From IMG/VR virus record IMGVR_UViG_3300021091_000014, positions 62,001 through 126,000 of that record: a stretch of DNA of 64,000 nucleotides. One strand, 5' to 3'. The stretch is from a virus. Position numbers and translations under genes: made by a program. This document shows positions 17,801 through 27,970 of the stretch, piece after piece (positions within the stretch are counted from its first letter, which is position 1; each line of letters starts with the position of its first letter). The notes under the pieces were generated by a model. That model was not told where the DNA came from, searched no databases, and saw only the letters and a program-made list of their open reading frames with translations.

Positions 17801-18389
17801 CTATATAGCATCAGCTACTGCAAAAGCTACAGTAAAAATAAACGACAGTGATAAATTTTTAACCCTTAAAAGAGTAAGTTTATTCACAGAGTTTGTAGTT
17901 AGTAATACTGTCGTTGGAAAAACTACCGGTTCTACAGCTAATGTTGTATCAGTGTCTGCTGATCCTTCCTCTAACGTTATCGGTGATAATGCAATTGTGG
18001 TAGCTAACGTTGTTGCCACTCAAGGAACTATTTCTGGATTAGAAGTAACTGACTCAGGAACTGGTTACATTAACAACGAAGGAGTAAACGTTAGCTCGCT
18101 TGATGGTAGCAGATTTGCATCTGCTAAAGCAAACGTATCTACAAGTGGTATTGGAACAGGGTATTATTCCTCTACACGAAGCTTTTTAGACGACACTAAA
18201 TACATACAAGATGGTGAATATTATCAGAACTTCTCTTACGAAATACAGACATCAATACCAGTAGAAAAATATTTTGATACTCTTAAGCAAGTTCTACACG
18301 TTGCTGGCAAAAAAATGTATGGTAGAGTTCTTTTAGATATTGATGGCAATTTTAATATTATTTCCAATTCAAACATCACTATTACATAA
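14832..18389 (+). CDS. 7: baseplate wedge gp7-like
   Basis: A 1185-aa protein in the gp6-gp7-gp8 position (T4 gp7 1032 aa). The N-terminal 140 residues are the recognisable part: SLIESQFPEFYKEQGPLFI, FVEEYYKWLES and YKSKGSERSLDLFFKLLYG. The C-terminus has YYQNFSYEIQTSIPVEKYFD and VLHVAGKKMYGRVL. In between lies a long Asn/Thr/Ser/Gly-rich beta region made of short related modules (such as VGEYVEQTISTP, PGNEIFQSTTANGIL, GSGYDNTNIVTFSGGNSG). gp7 is the wedge initiator in T4. The modular middle is unlike T4 and is shared in style with gp8, gp10-like, gp53 and gp13 of this phage. Confidence 0.75.
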   Translation: MSIIEKNISSLIESQFPEFYKEQGPLFILFVEEYYKWLESNDPDYATYSDTTFVGNPLYHSRRLQEYRNIDQTVDEFYVYFKEKFLKNVEITAQVSEDRLVKASNDLYKSKGSERSLDLFFKLLYGTKIEIYNPGEDILKPSDGTWVIPQYLELTVSSRTKNYVGKQVTGSISGATAFVEYIITRNINGKIIDYAFLSNKSGTFIANELLLDEPSVVNAPKILGSLTSLDTTLGGEGFAVGETVKIISSNGVEGIARVTSIESVTGLVQFTLVDGGWGYSNTTAETVISSDVLRITNVTNANTEITTFFRNEIVTQELYEFRLNNVTGNFTKNKEIYNGNIAAPSVSIIADVSQNTTTVIGSSNTANLIINLVENDIFSNNVLYLPDQQIIFATLDYFAIGDEVVQSNGTGNNVTGTVSAIVSSTAISPNTSTIGANGIHVGTYVIQPGTGATGYVTAIPSQNYFTYTNVNVFTVRGGSGTFNNLSSISNYTDSTQTTLIGTFDPNIILFGYEYTISDTSTTGTDKWSYANTIVKVGSQSVNAVIHLASDIGGIVQAYTNVSASANLFASNSTAIGITSVTGDFYGSGNTIIIGQTSNTRAKTTLLFTGFGADFNLGIISDAETVRLSPDLISSNNDGPGANSVKFTEMLISGANSTYNNLNSVYIMTGGSGYDNTNIVTFSGGNSGAGSFTAGNASIITDTSGVIVAVGLSANVGNKIVSTPSTSVVNSTGGSTGVGTGAELIPVSSLGFIKQPGGDITYTILDLLRFNTLTIGTISSLTNINPGENYNVNPFVSVYEPYVASYGRRDIVIEVADLTGPGFAVGEYVEQTISTPGVEIKSNTFSGNSSNVYEVQEQVYSTDGINNTATGFIYSASKDNTTGIYTTVLVSNTGTWQNSVNVSILTVLSNTNFEPGNEIFQSTTANGILVASNSTTLVVRSVEGTFTSGAITSNASPTPGSTTVTAEANTKIFKLIGATSNGASVITNTSPYIASATAKATVKINDSDKFLTLKRVSLFTEFVVSNTVVGKTTGSTANVVSVSADPSSNVIGDNAIVVANVVATQGTISGLEVTDSGTGYINNEGVNVSSLDGSRFASAKANVSTSGIGTGYYSSTRSFLDDTKYIQDGEYYQNFSYEIQTSIPVEKYFDTLKQVLHVAGKKMYGRVLLDIDGNFNIISNSNITIT

Positions 18390-18400
18390 TAAATAATTGT

Positions 18401-20416
18401 ATGACCACTTTAATTACCAAAAAATTTAAAAAACATATTGGCGAGCAGTTAATAGAGTCTATTACAGAACCAGCTAATAATGTTTATTATCTATTAGCTG
18501 CTAGACATTTTCCATTTGCCAATAATGACGCAACTATTCCAGTTCCTGATAATACTTTCAAAGAGCTTGAGACTGTTGTATATGAGGAAGCTATCTTTGG
18601 TAAAAAAATTAATTCATCTGATGTAAATCTAGTTATTCCAAAATATATTTGGACTTCTAATACAGTATACTCTCCATACGATGATACAGATACAGGATTA
18701 CTTGATAAGAAATTTTATGTAGCGGTTGACGGAGGAGCAACCTATTACATCTACAAGTGCTTAGATAATAATGGGGGAGTAGCTTCTAACGTTCAGCCTA
18801 CAAATACAAGTGAAAGTGCATGCAACTTTGTAACAACTGCTGACGGGTATGTTTGGAAGCTAATGTATAAACTTCCGGAAGCTACGTTTGAGAAGTTTCA
18901 AACGGCCGATTATATGCCAGTAACTACAAATGCTAATGTAGCGGGCAATACTGTCTCTGGTGCAATTGACGTTATTAAAATTACTACACCAGGTTCAAAT
19001 TATGTTGCCACTCTTAACGGACAATTTACCGCTAGTGATTTAAGAGAGTCTATTCCTGGAGTTACCGGTAATACTACAACTTACAGACTAAACGAGTCTG
19101 CTTCCGCCAATGCTGATTTTTATGTTGGTAGTGCACTTTATATTTCTACAGGAACTGGCGCTGGACAGCTAAAAAGAATTACTGACTATAATGCAGTATC
19201 AAGAGTTGCTACAATTAATTCTATATTTACGGTTCCTCCATCAACAGATTCTACCTACGTTGTTGCCCCAAATATTATAATTGGAGGAGATGGATCTGAC
19301 GCAACTGCCTATGCCACCGTAAGTTCTAATAATTCCGTCAACAATTATATTAGTAAGGTTAATATTATTAATAGAGGAACTAATTATACTTACACGTCTA
19401 TTACTGTTACAGGTAATACGGGTGGCGTAAGTAACGCAGCCTCATTAAGAGCAATTATTCCTCCAGTAGGAGGACACGGAAAAAATCCTGCATCAGAATT
19501 AGGAGCAAAAGCAGTCGCTATATCGCTTTCATTCAATACAACTGAGAGTGGCTACATTACTGCAGAAAATGATTATAGAAAATTAGCACTTATTAGAGAC
19601 CCTCTTTTTAGAAACGTTACACTTACACTCGGTAGTGAGATAGGAACGTTCACTGCCGGGGAAAATGTACATCAGATTGAATATAAAACACTTTTAGGTA
19701 CTGTGGCTGGTAATACAAGTACTAATGCTATTACGGGTACGGGCACGAGTTTTAATATTTCTTTAAAAGCAAATGATAGAATTTTAATTTATGATACTAT
19801 TACAGGACTGTATAGCTTGAGAACCGTTACCACGGTTACAAATGCTACCTCTATTATTGTAAATGATGAGCTTCCTTTTATTTCTTCTATTGCAAGATAT
19901 TCTTTTGTAAGTATATTAGCTAGCGGAGTTAAAACAGGCAATTCATCTCCTTATCTTACTATGAGTAACGTGGAACCAAAATTTACAACAGGTAAAATTA
20001 TAGTCGGTGAAACATCAGGCGCTATCGCTAATGTAACTAATATTGATGTAAATGAAAAAAATTATAATAACTGGAACACATTAGACAATAGAACAAGAAT
20101 ATCATACACAACTAAATCTGGCTCGATGCCAGAAGATGCAGTAGTGCTACAAACAGACATCTCATTAAGTAATGCATATTTTCATTCTTCTAATAGCACT
20201 TACATTTTTCTTACAGCTGAAAGGGGACCAATTAACGCAGATCCTGCCGAGCTGATAAGAGAAAACCAAGGTGCAGCTACCTTTACGCTTGGTAGTGTTA
20301 AGTACCTACCTGACATAATAAAAGGTTCTGGAGAGGTTATATACATAGAGAATACTACTGCAATTTCAAGAGCAAATAATCAATCAGAAACTTTAAGATT
20401 AATTATAAATTTTTAA
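18401..20416 (+). CDS. 8: baseplate wedge gp8
   Basis: A 671-aa protein, twice the T4 length (334 aa). Its N-terminal region matches family features: NNVYYLLAARHFPF, PKYIWTSNTVYSPYDDTDTG, KKFYVAVDGGATYYIYKC and ADGYVWKLMYKLPEATFEKF. After beta-rich insertions comes PPVGGHGKNPASELGAKAVA, another conserved gp8 segment. In T4 a gp8 dimer joins wedges and contacts gp7, gp6 and gp10. The extra length lies in Asn/Thr-rich modules at about 190-330 and 430-560 similar to those in gp7. AATAAATA, one base off the late promoter box, lies just upstream. Confidence 0.85.
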   Translation: MTTLITKKFKKHIGEQLIESITEPANNVYYLLAARHFPFANNDATIPVPDNTFKELETVVYEEAIFGKKINSSDVNLVIPKYIWTSNTVYSPYDDTDTGLLDKKFYVAVDGGATYYIYKCLDNNGGVASNVQPTNTSESACNFVTTADGYVWKLMYKLPEATFEKFQTADYMPVTTNANVAGNTVSGAIDVIKITTPGSNYVATLNGQFTASDLRESIPGVTGNTTTYRLNESASANADFYVGSALYISTGTGAGQLKRITDYNAVSRVATINSIFTVPPSTDSTYVVAPNIIIGGDGSDATAYATVSSNNSVNNYISKVNIINRGTNYTYTSITVTGNTGGVSNAASLRAIIPPVGGHGKNPASELGAKAVAISLSFNTTESGYITAENDYRKLALIRDPLFRNVTLTLGSEIGTFTAGENVHQIEYKTLLGTVAGNTSTNAITGTGTSFNISLKANDRILIYDTITGLYSLRTVTTVTNATSIIVNDELPFISSIARYSFVSILASGVKTGNSSPYLTMSNVEPKFTTGKIIVGETSGAIANVTNIDVNEKNYNNWNTLDNRTRISYTTKSGSMPEDAVVLQTDISLSNAYFHSSNSTYIFLTAERGPINADPAELIRENQGAATFTLGSVKYLPDIIKGSGEVIYIENTTAISRANNQSETLRLIINF

Positions 20417-20425
20417 GAGGAAGCA

Positions 20426-23400
20426 ATGCCTTTAGATTCTAATTTAAATGTATCACCATACTTTGATGATTTCGATGAGCAGAAAAACTTTCATCGAGTA
20501 TTGTTTAGACCAGGCGTTGCAGTTCAGGCTCGCGAGCTAACTCAACTTCAAACAATTCTTCAAAATCAAATTGAGAGATTTGGCGATAACATTTATCGCA
20601 CAGGTACGATTATTAAAGGGTGCGCTCTCAACCCAGATTACAGATATAACTATATAAAAATTCTTGATAATCAGGCCGACGGTCAGCCTGTATCAATGGC
20701 TCTTTATTCTAACTCTTTAATTATTCAAGAGTCTTCTAACTTACGGGCTTTTGCCGTTAACTACAAAACCGGTCTTGAATCTCAAGATCCCGATCTTAAT
20801 ACTCTTTATATTAAGTATCAAAATACTGGTACCGGTGGAGAAAAAACTTTTTCAGCGAGTCAAGTAGTAAAAGTATTTAACAGAAATAGAACAATCGAAG
20901 ACATAAATGTTGTTCTTGGCGGCACATTATATTCTAATAATGATACTGTAGTATTTTCTGGAGGTAGCGGAGCCGGCGCATCAGCAGTTCTCACTACCGA
21001 TGCAGGAGGTAAAATTGTAGATGTATCCGTACAATCAAAAGGATCGGGCTATACTACTACACCAAATGTATCGATAACTACCTCTACAGGGTCAGGCGCT
21101 AACATAGCTGCATTAAACTATATTGCTGAGTTAACTGTAGCTGCGGTAACTAATGCTGTGGGTATTGGTGCAGCTGTTAAGACATCAGAAGGTATTATAT
21201 ACCAAAAAGGTAACTTCATAAGAGTAGATGAGGAAGAGATCGTTATTGAAAAATATAGCAATCTTCCAAACAATAAAGTTGTTGGTTTTAGAAGTGCTGA
21301 AACGTTTGTAAATAGCGCTATTGATACATCACTTTTAGATGTTGCTACTGGTACACCTAATTATGCAGCACCAGGTGCTAACAGATTAAAGCTTACACCT
21401 CAGCTTGTTGTAATGAGTAGATCTGAAGCAAAATCTAATAATGAGTTTTTAGCCCTGTTAGAATTTGAAAATGGACGAGTTATTAAAGATAGAACCTACA
21501 CTCAATTTAATTCTTTAAATAGAGAAATTTCAAGAAGAACTTTTGAAGAGAGTGGTAATTACGTTATTAATCCAATGCCTTTGGATACTGAAGATATTAC
21601 ACCTGCTAACACAACCCACTTTAATTTAGTTACCGGAGGTGGTACCTCTTATGTAAACGGTGAGCGCATTCAAATTCTTAATTATGTTAAGACACCTATT
21701 AGAAAAGCTGACGATTCAGCTAACGTAGCTAATCAAACAATTAATACACAATACGGAAGCTATATCTTAGTTAAGCAGCTTTTAGGTTATTTTGAAATTA
21801 AAGAAGGCACTACTTTAAATTTAAGAGAAACAGCTGCCACTGATGTATCAGACAACGCTGGTAGCACACCCACAGCACCAGGTAATCTTGTTGGAACAGC
21901 TAGAGCAAGAGCATTAGAATATCATAGTGGAACAATTGGAACGCCTGACTGTGTATATAGATTATACATTTTTGATATTAGAATGGCTACAGGATTTCCA
22001 TTTAATCGTATTAGGTCCGTTTCAGTTGGATCAACTGCAGTTGCAGATTTAGTTTTAGAAAACAGCCAGGCAATTCTTAAAGATGTAGAGAATGATATTT
22101 TAGTATTTAAAACAGGTACGTTTGCTGTTAAAGAGCTTAATTCTGAAGAATTTATTTTTAGAACTTCTACAAATAGCACCTTTACACTTTCTGGAGATCA
22201 AACCATAACGTTCTCCGGAGGAAATACAGTACCATATGGAACTGGTTCCCTTACCGATATTCAAATAAATGATTTTATAGTTGTACCAAGCGCCACCTTC
22301 AGATACAGCGCTAACAATACCGGTACAGTTGATATGACAAACGGAGAGGCAAACGTATTAGGGACCTCCACAACTTTTACATCAACGTATAAAGTTGGTG
22401 ATTTTATTCAAATAGGTCAATCCGGTAAGCTAGACAGAATTGTAACAATTTTTAGTGATGTAAAATTAGCAGTAGCTAATACTACCGCAGCTTCTTACAC
22501 CGCAAACGCACACTACACAGCTTTTCCTAGAGGGGTACCTATCGACTTTAATAGGGACAGTAGAGATATTTCTATTCCATCTACAACAAGTATTACTGTT
22601 GATATTGGTACAAGTATTAACGTTGCTGCGTCTTTTGTAATGTACCATGATTTAGAAAATTTTGAACCAGCTGTTAGAACCAAAACTGTAAGTAATCCGG
22701 TTTATGTGAAAGTATCATCATCGAGAGTTACTGCAACACCTAATGGACCGTGGTGCCTAGGTCTTCCGGACGTAATAAGTCTTGAGGGAGTTCACGTTGG
22801 CACTTCTTCTACTTATTCCGATACAACAACTAATTATGCTGAACAGTTTGAATTAATTACTGGACAAAAAGATAATTTTTATGGTCTAGCATACCTTCGT
22901 AAGAAGCCGGGATCAACTCTCTCACTTTCAGGTAGTAATAATTTAACTGTTAAACTAAAAGTATTTACCCACTCATCTGGAAAATACTTTTCTACTGAAT
23001 CATACCCTGTTGATGATTCAACTGATCCTTTACCATCTAATAAAATTAGAACAGAATCAATTCCTGTTTTTGTATCTCCAACATCCGGTGAACAATTTCC
23101 TTTAAGAGATAGTGTTGATTTCAGGCCAATTGCTTCTAATACTGCTGTATATTCTAGCACTGTAGGATCAGCCTCTATAGACCCGGATGCTACTGAAACA
23201 ATACCTGCTGGTGAAAAATTCTTTCCATCTCCATCAAGAAGCTTTGAATGTAATATTGAAGCATATATGTCTAGAGTAGATAGAATTGTCTTAGGTAGCG
23301 ATGGTAATATAAGAATTATAGAAGGTCTACCCGCATTCAACCCAGTGGCACCCCCTAAAGAAAATACATCTATGGATTTAGGGCTTATTAGAATTATGCC

Positions 23401-26400
23401 CTACCCTAGCCTCACATCTAGGGCAGCAATGCTTAATAAGAGACCAGATCTTAAGAGTATGATCACCCCACTTCAGACAAGAAGATATACAATGGGGGAT
23501 ATAAGAGACTTAGAAAATAGACTTCAAAGACTAGAGTATTATACATTACTTAATACACTTGAGACTGACGCAGCTACTTTAGCAATTCCAAGCTCAGCTT
23601 GTAATACAGTAGAAGTATTTAAAAACGGGTTTTTTGTTGATTCATTCGATAACTACGTTATTTCTAATATTAATGATGGCGAGTATAAAGCTTTAGTAGA
23701 CACGACGAGATCACGTTTAGTACCACAAGAAGAAATTTTCTCTATTGATTTAAAATTTGATGCTGTTAATAGCGTAAACGCTACGAGAAATGGCGACCTA
23801 GTAACATTAAATTACACCCAAAAAGAACTGCTTAGTCAACCTCTTGCTAATAAAGAAAGAACGCTTGTTGAAGGATTTTGGTCATTTAGAGGCAAGATGA
23901 CTGTTATACCTAGAGTAGATAACTTCTTTGATAGGGAAGTTACCGCTACATCTTCAGTAGAAATAAACATTGCCGATCCTATTAACGCTTTAGTTAATGC
24001 GCAAAATGAAATAAATTCTAGAGTGGCAACGGCTACTTCATTAATTAATACTGTAAATCAAACTTCATCTGCTCAAAGAATGGAAGGTAATTTTTTAAGA
24101 ACAGATTTTTCTGAGAATATTACTGAAACATTTGAAGATGAGTTCACTACAATAACAGTACCTCCCGTACAAACTTCTATAACGCAGATTAATAACCTAC
24201 TTACAAGCGTTCATATTAATCCATATATGCGCGGTCAAAAAATTGGTCTTTATGTTGTTGGTTTAAGACCGGGCGCCCAGCACTATCTATTTTTTGACGG
24301 TGTTGATTTAACGAATGAAGCTGTATCGGCTACTTTAAATACGTTTAGTAACGCCACAATTAATGATTTTGTTCCAAGATACAATAAGGGCTCTTCACCT
24401 GGACTTTTTGCCGATGATAAAGGTAACTTAGGTATTGTTGTATGGATGCCCGCTGATACATTTACCACAGGCGAAAAAGAATTTTTAGTTGTAGACGTCA
24501 GTACTTTAGATTCTGAACAATCAGCAACTTCTAAAGCTACAGGTAAGTTTGCTTCTTTTACAATGTCAGGAGAAGCTACCAATATTACTATTGGAACAAA
24601 ATCATTTGATCTTTCAGAATCTTCTTTTGATACCGATACATTTACACAAACAAGATCTGTTACAACTAATAGGGAATGGACAGAGTTTGAATTTATACCT
24701 CCCAGGGACCCTCTCGCTCAGACATTTTTAGTACAAAAGCAAGCAGGTAGATCTCAATTTGTTATGATTTCTTCTATAGATGTATTTTTCAAGCAAAAAG
24801 ATTCTACAAAAGGAGTCACTTTAGAAATTAGAGAGGTTGATGAAGGAGGATATCCAACTAATCAGGTTTTACCTTTCTCAAGTGTATATAAAACTTCTGC
24901 TGAGGTAAGTACTAGCGCCACTGCTTCCTCTGCTACAACATTTACTTTTCCAGCGCTTGTTACTTTAAAGACTGGCAGAGAATATGCAATTACACTTACA
25001 CCAGATAGCAACTCACCAGAGTATAGAGTGTGGACTGCAATTGCTGGTGTTCCCGATGTTACTAATACTAACCTCATTACTAATTTAACCTGGGGACTTG
25101 GAACACTGTTCTTCTCAACAAGCGGAAGAGCATTTACCGCAGTTCAAAATGAAGACTTAAAATTTACAGTAAGATATGCTGAATTTAATCCAACCACAGG
25201 TACCGTTGAATTAACTAACGGGGATATGGAATTTTTAACAATAAGTGATGTAAGCGGATCTTTTGTTGACGGTGAAGATGTAGCCCAGCTCGGCACATCC
25301 TACCTTAATGTTAACCTTACTACAAATACAACTAGCTACGTTATAAACACTTCTACAAGTCTTACATCTACCCTGGCAGCTAATGATTATGTTTTAGTTG
25401 TATATGGCACTAACAAGCAAGTAGGAACTGCTAACGTTAAAGCTGTTAGCACTACAGTAAGTAATGCCGGCTCAACATCAACCGGATTTACAACAAAGTA
25501 CGCTGTTGGTGATTATATTAATATTGGTACAGAAATAAGATTGGTAACTGCAGTTGCTAGTGATACAAGCCTAACCGTTGACTCAGCATTTAATGCAACT
25601 ATTACAGATAGCAACCATTATTCTGTAGATGAAAAATTTGATATTTTTAGAATAATAAGTGCTAACTCAACTTCTATTACAGTTAATAGACCGCCCGCAT
25701 ATGTTGCAAACACAACAGCTGGAGCAAGTATTCAAAAAGCCGTACACGGTGTTGTCAATTATTATAGTCCAAGCAAAAATACAATTTATTTATCCGACAG
25801 CAATTCAACTAATAGTACATTTAAAGTTGCTCCTAATACCGCTACGTATTTTGCTTATTTGATCGGCGACAGATCTGATGCAGTTGCTAAAGTAACAAGT
25901 ATTAATAATCTTACCGCTACAGGATATACACCTTTAATAAACATATTACAGCTACCAAGCACAACGGTTAGTTTAAGTGCAGAATTAGCAAAAACAGCTG
26001 GAGGTACAGACTCTGCATCTTATGTCTTTGGCGGTAAAAACACATTAAGATTTAACGATACAGCTCTTATTAAAAGTAAGAGTAATGAAATTTCTGGAGT
26101 TGGTATTACTAAGTCATTTAAAGCTACTATTAATTTTGATACTGATAAAGCAGATATTTCTCCAGTACTTGACGTTAATCCTATTAGTATAGCTATTCAA
26201 AAATATAATATTAATAATGATTCTACAAATGAAAACACTCGCTACGGAAGCGCAAGCTCAAAGTATATTTCTAAGAGACTTGAATTAGCAGAAGATCAAG
26301 ACGCAGAAGATATCAAAGTATTTTTAAAAGCTTACAGACCTAGCGGAACTGATATTGAGGTTTATGCTAAGATATTAAACTCCGGAGATAGTGAGTCATT

Positions 26401-26929
26401 TGATGATAAAGACTGGTCAATGTTGCAGATGATAACTTCTTCTACTCTTTACAGCTCTTCTGTAAATGAAAATGATTTAAGAGAGTATGAGTTTACATTT
26501 AGAAGAACCCCAACAACAACAGGTATAAGCGGTAAAGTTACTACTGCGGCTTCAACAACGCTTGAAGGATTTGGTACTACGTTTACTACAGACTTTACCA
26601 CGAGCGATTTAATAAAAATTGTTTACTCTAACACTGAAACAGATTTTGAAATTATTCCTATCGCATCAATCACGGATAATGATACATTGGTTCTCGCTTT
26701 TGCACCATCTGCTTCTAAAATTGGTCCCGGCTACTCTATAGAAAAAGTAACTAAACCAAAAGAAGCTTATAAAAATAATCAAAATGGAAATGTTGTAAGA
26801 TATTTTGATAGCAGCAGAGCCGCACACGACACCTATAAGTTTATGGCAATTAAAATTGTTCTTAAAGCGACAGGCAACTATTTGGTTCCATCCGTTGATG
26901 ATGTAAGAGCTATAGCGATTTCAGTATGA
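20426..26929 (+). CDS. giant DUF4815-type baseplate/tail protein
   Basis: The longest gene in the window (2167 aa). It starts with a highly typical DUF4815 segment: NVSPYFDDFDEQKNFHRVLF, RPGVAVQARELTQLQTILQN and QIERFGDNIYRTGTIIKGC. This is followed by mixed beta-rich domains and module-like pieces (FSGGSGAGASAVLTTDAGGK with GSGYTTTPNVSI). A helix-rich stretch at about 1000-1060 includes YTMGDIRDLENRLQRLEYYT. The C-terminal third looks like jelly-roll and Ig-like domains (PLAQTFLVQKQAGRS, SVDDVRAIAISV). It follows gp8, where T4 has gp9-gp10, so it may link the wedges to the fibres. Large DUF4815 proteins are usual in marine T4-like phages; a direct T4 counterpart cannot be named from motifs. 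AGAGGAAG precedes the ATG. Confidence 0.75.
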   Translation: MPLDSNLNVSPYFDDFDEQKNFHRVLFRPGVAVQARELTQLQTILQNQIERFGDNIYRTGTIIKGCALNPDYRYNYIKILDNQADGQPVSMALYSNSLIIQESSNLRAFAVNYKTGLESQDPDLNTLYIKYQNTGTGGEKTFSASQVVKVFNRNRTIEDINVVLGGTLYSNNDTVVFSGGSGAGASAVLTTDAGGKIVDVSVQSKGSGYTTTPNVSITTSTGSGANIAALNYIAELTVAAVTNAVGIGAAVKTSEGIIYQKGNFIRVDEEEIVIEKYSNLPNNKVVGFRSAETFVNSAIDTSLLDVATGTPNYAAPGANRLKLTPQLVVMSRSEAKSNNEFLALLEFENGRVIKDRTYTQFNSLNREISRRTFEESGNYVINPMPLDTEDITPANTTHFNLVTGGGTSYVNGERIQILNYVKTPIRKADDSANVANQTINTQYGSYILVKQLLGYFEIKEGTTLNLRETAATDVSDNAGSTPTAPGNLVGTARARALEYHSGTIGTPDCVYRLYIFDIRMATGFPFNRIRSVSVGSTAVADLVLENSQAILKDVENDILVFKTGTFAVKELNSEEFIFRTSTNSTFTLSGDQTITFSGGNTVPYGTGSLTDIQINDFIVVPSATFRYSANNTGTVDMTNGEANVLGTSTTFTSTYKVGDFIQIGQSGKLDRIVTIFSDVKLAVANTTAASYTANAHYTAFPRGVPIDFNRDSRDISIPSTTSITVDIGTSINVAASFVMYHDLENFEPAVRTKTVSNPVYVKVSSSRVTATPNGPWCLGLPDVISLEGVHVGTSSTYSDTTTNYAEQFELITGQKDNFYGLAYLRKKPGSTLSLSGSNNLTVKLKVFTHSSGKYFSTESYPVDDSTDPLPSNKIRTESIPVFVSPTSGEQFPLRDSVDFRPIASNTAVYSSTVGSASIDPDATETIPAGEKFFPSPSRSFECNIEAYMSRVDRIVLGSDGNIRIIEGLPAFNPVAPPKENTSMDLGLIRIMPYPSLTSRAAMLNKRPDLKSMITPLQTRRYTMGDIRDLENRLQRLEYYTLLNTLETDAATLAIPSSACNTVEVFKNGFFVDSFDNYVISNINDGEYKALVDTTRSRLVPQEEIFSIDLKFDAVNSVNATRNGDLVTLNYTQKELLSQPLANKERTLVEGFWSFRGKMTVIPRVDNFFDREVTATSSVEINIADPINALVNAQNEINSRVATATSLINTVNQTSSAQRMEGNFLRTDFSENITETFEDEFTTITVPPVQTSITQINNLLTSVHINPYMRGQKIGLYVVGLRPGAQHYLFFDGVDLTNEAVSATLNTFSNATINDFVPRYNKGSSPGLFADDKGNLGIVVWMPADTFTTGEKEFLVVDVSTLDSEQSATSKATGKFASFTMSGEATNITIGTKSFDLSESSFDTDTFTQTRSVTTNREWTEFEFIPPRDPLAQTFLVQKQAGRSQFVMISSIDVFFKQKDSTKGVTLEIREVDEGGYPTNQVLPFSSVYKTSAEVSTSATASSATTFTFPALVTLKTGREYAITLTPDSNSPEYRVWTAIAGVPDVTNTNLITNLTWGLGTLFFSTSGRAFTAVQNEDLKFTVRYAEFNPTTGTVELTNGDMEFLTISDVSGSFVDGEDVAQLGTSYLNVNLTTNTTSYVINTSTSLTSTLAANDYVLVVYGTNKQVGTANVKAVSTTVSNAGSTSTGFTTKYAVGDYINIGTEIRLVTAVASDTSLTVDSAFNATITDSNHYSVDEKFDIFRIISANSTSITVNRPPAYVANTTAGASIQKAVHGVVNYYSPSKNTIYLSDSNSTNSTFKVAPNTATYFAYLIGDRSDAVAKVTSINNLTATGYTPLINILQLPSTTVSLSAELAKTAGGTDSASYVFGGKNTLRFNDTALIKSKSNEISGVGITKSFKATINFDTDKADISPVLDVNPISIAIQKYNINNDSTNENTRYGSASSKYISKRLELAEDQDAEDIKVFLKAYRPSGTDIEVYAKILNSGDSESFDDKDWSMLQMITSSTLYSSSVNENDLREYEFTFRRTPTTTGISGKVTTAASTTLEGFGTTFTTDFTTSDLIKIVYSNTETDFEIIPIASITDNDTLVLAFAPSASKIGPGYSIEKVTKPKEAYKNNQNGNVVRYFDSSRAAHDTYKFMAIKIVLKATGNYLVPSVDDVRAIAISV

Positions 26930-27141
26930 AATTAATAAAGACTCAAAACCCTGACTTTAGTAGAGATCAAAGTAATTTTGCTCTAATAAATACTAACGTA
27001 AATGCTTACAAACAATATAAGCTTCAGAGAAATAATAGAAATCAAATTGCCAAGCAAGAAGAAGAAATAAAAAAACTTACTTCTGATATTGAGCAATTAA
27101 AGGAACTTGTTAAACTTTTAGTAAAAGATAAAAATGGCTAA
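26926..27141 (+). CDS. small coiled-coil protein
   Basis: A 71-aa protein overlapping both neighbours (ATGA at its start, 8 bp at its end). The N-terminal 25 residues include QNPDFSRDQSNFALINTN. The rest is a Lys/Glu-rich helix with heptad-like hydrophobics (IAKQEEEIKKLTSDIEQLKE, then LVKLLVKDK). No family is recognised. The tight coupling between the giant baseplate protein and a fibre gene suggests a connector or chaperone for fibre assembly. Confidence 0.6.
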   Translation: MKLIKTQNPDFSRDQSNFALINTNVNAYKQYKLQRNNRNQIAKQEEEIKKLTSDIEQLKELVKLLVKDKNG

Positions 27142-27958
27142 AACAGTTGCTAATGTTGCTATTGCAACAGACACATTTGCTGGATGGGTTGGTAAAACAA
27201 ATGTACTTCTCGATGCTTTAACATACGAGATTGTTACTTGTGACGACACTTCAGGAGGAGCTAACACTTCTGGAAATGGTAACGTTATTGGAATTCTTAC
27301 AGCAAATGTTTTTAGCACCCCATTACTAAGAGGGGGAACAGCCGGTAACACAGCTAACATATCCACTCTTACTATCGGTATATCAAATTCGTCAATTTCA
27401 TCAAATGTTATTGTATCAGGGTATACAGCTAATATTATAGCTAATACTCTTAATATAACATCCAATACTAATATTGGATCTGGCACTCAAGACTTGATTG
27501 TTAATGTGTCTGATATAGTAGTAAATGCTGCTTCACTTGATATTACTCTTTCAAGTGATCTAGTAGTTAATTCAAATCTCACAGTAAGCGGCAACGCCAT
27601 AGTAAATAGCTCTCTTACGTTTGTATCGAAGTCTCAAATTTTAGCTAAGACGATTACCTTGGCGTTTCCAGATACAGTAACACAAAATCTTGTTGATAGC
27701 TTTGCTATTGCTGACTTTGTCGGTGCAAAGTACACCGTTAGTGTAACAGATCAAAATAATTCTAATAATAAAGCAATGACAGAGCTGTCAGTAGTATATG
27801 GGTTCTCTAACGCACACATGACAGAATACGGTACAATTTATTCGAATACTCAGTTTGCAACATTTTCTATAAATGCGACCGCAACTCACGTTAGATTGTA
27901 TGCTAACTCTGCCACTTCAAGCGCACAGTTTAAGATTCATAGAGTGTCTTTTGTATAA
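27134..27958 (+). CDS. fibre-like structural protein
   Basis: A 274-aa protein rich in Asn, Thr, Ser, Val and Ile with short-period repeats (ITSNTNIGSGTQDLIVN, SDLVVNSNLTVSGNAIVN), typical of the beta-helical or beta-solenoid shafts of phage fibres. The last 100 residues form a separate beta domain (ILAKTITLAFPDTVTQNLVD, HVRLYANSATSS). It lies between the DUF4815 protein and a collagen-like fibre, so it is probably part of the distal tail apparatus. No catalytic motif is visible and no family is assigned. Confidence 0.6.
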   Translation: MAKTVANVAIATDTFAGWVGKTNVLLDALTYEIVTCDDTSGGANTSGNGNVIGILTANVFSTPLLRGGTAGNTANISTLTIGISNSSISSNVIVSGYTANIIANTLNITSNTNIGSGTQDLIVNVSDIVVNAASLDITLSSDLVVNSNLTVSGNAIVNSSLTFVSKSQILAKTITLAFPDTVTQNLVDSFAIADFVGAKYTVSVTDQNNSNNKAMTELSVVYGFSNAHMTEYGTIYSNTQFATFSINATATHVRLYANSATSSAQFKIHRVSFV

Positions 27959-27970
27959 TAAAGGTTAACA

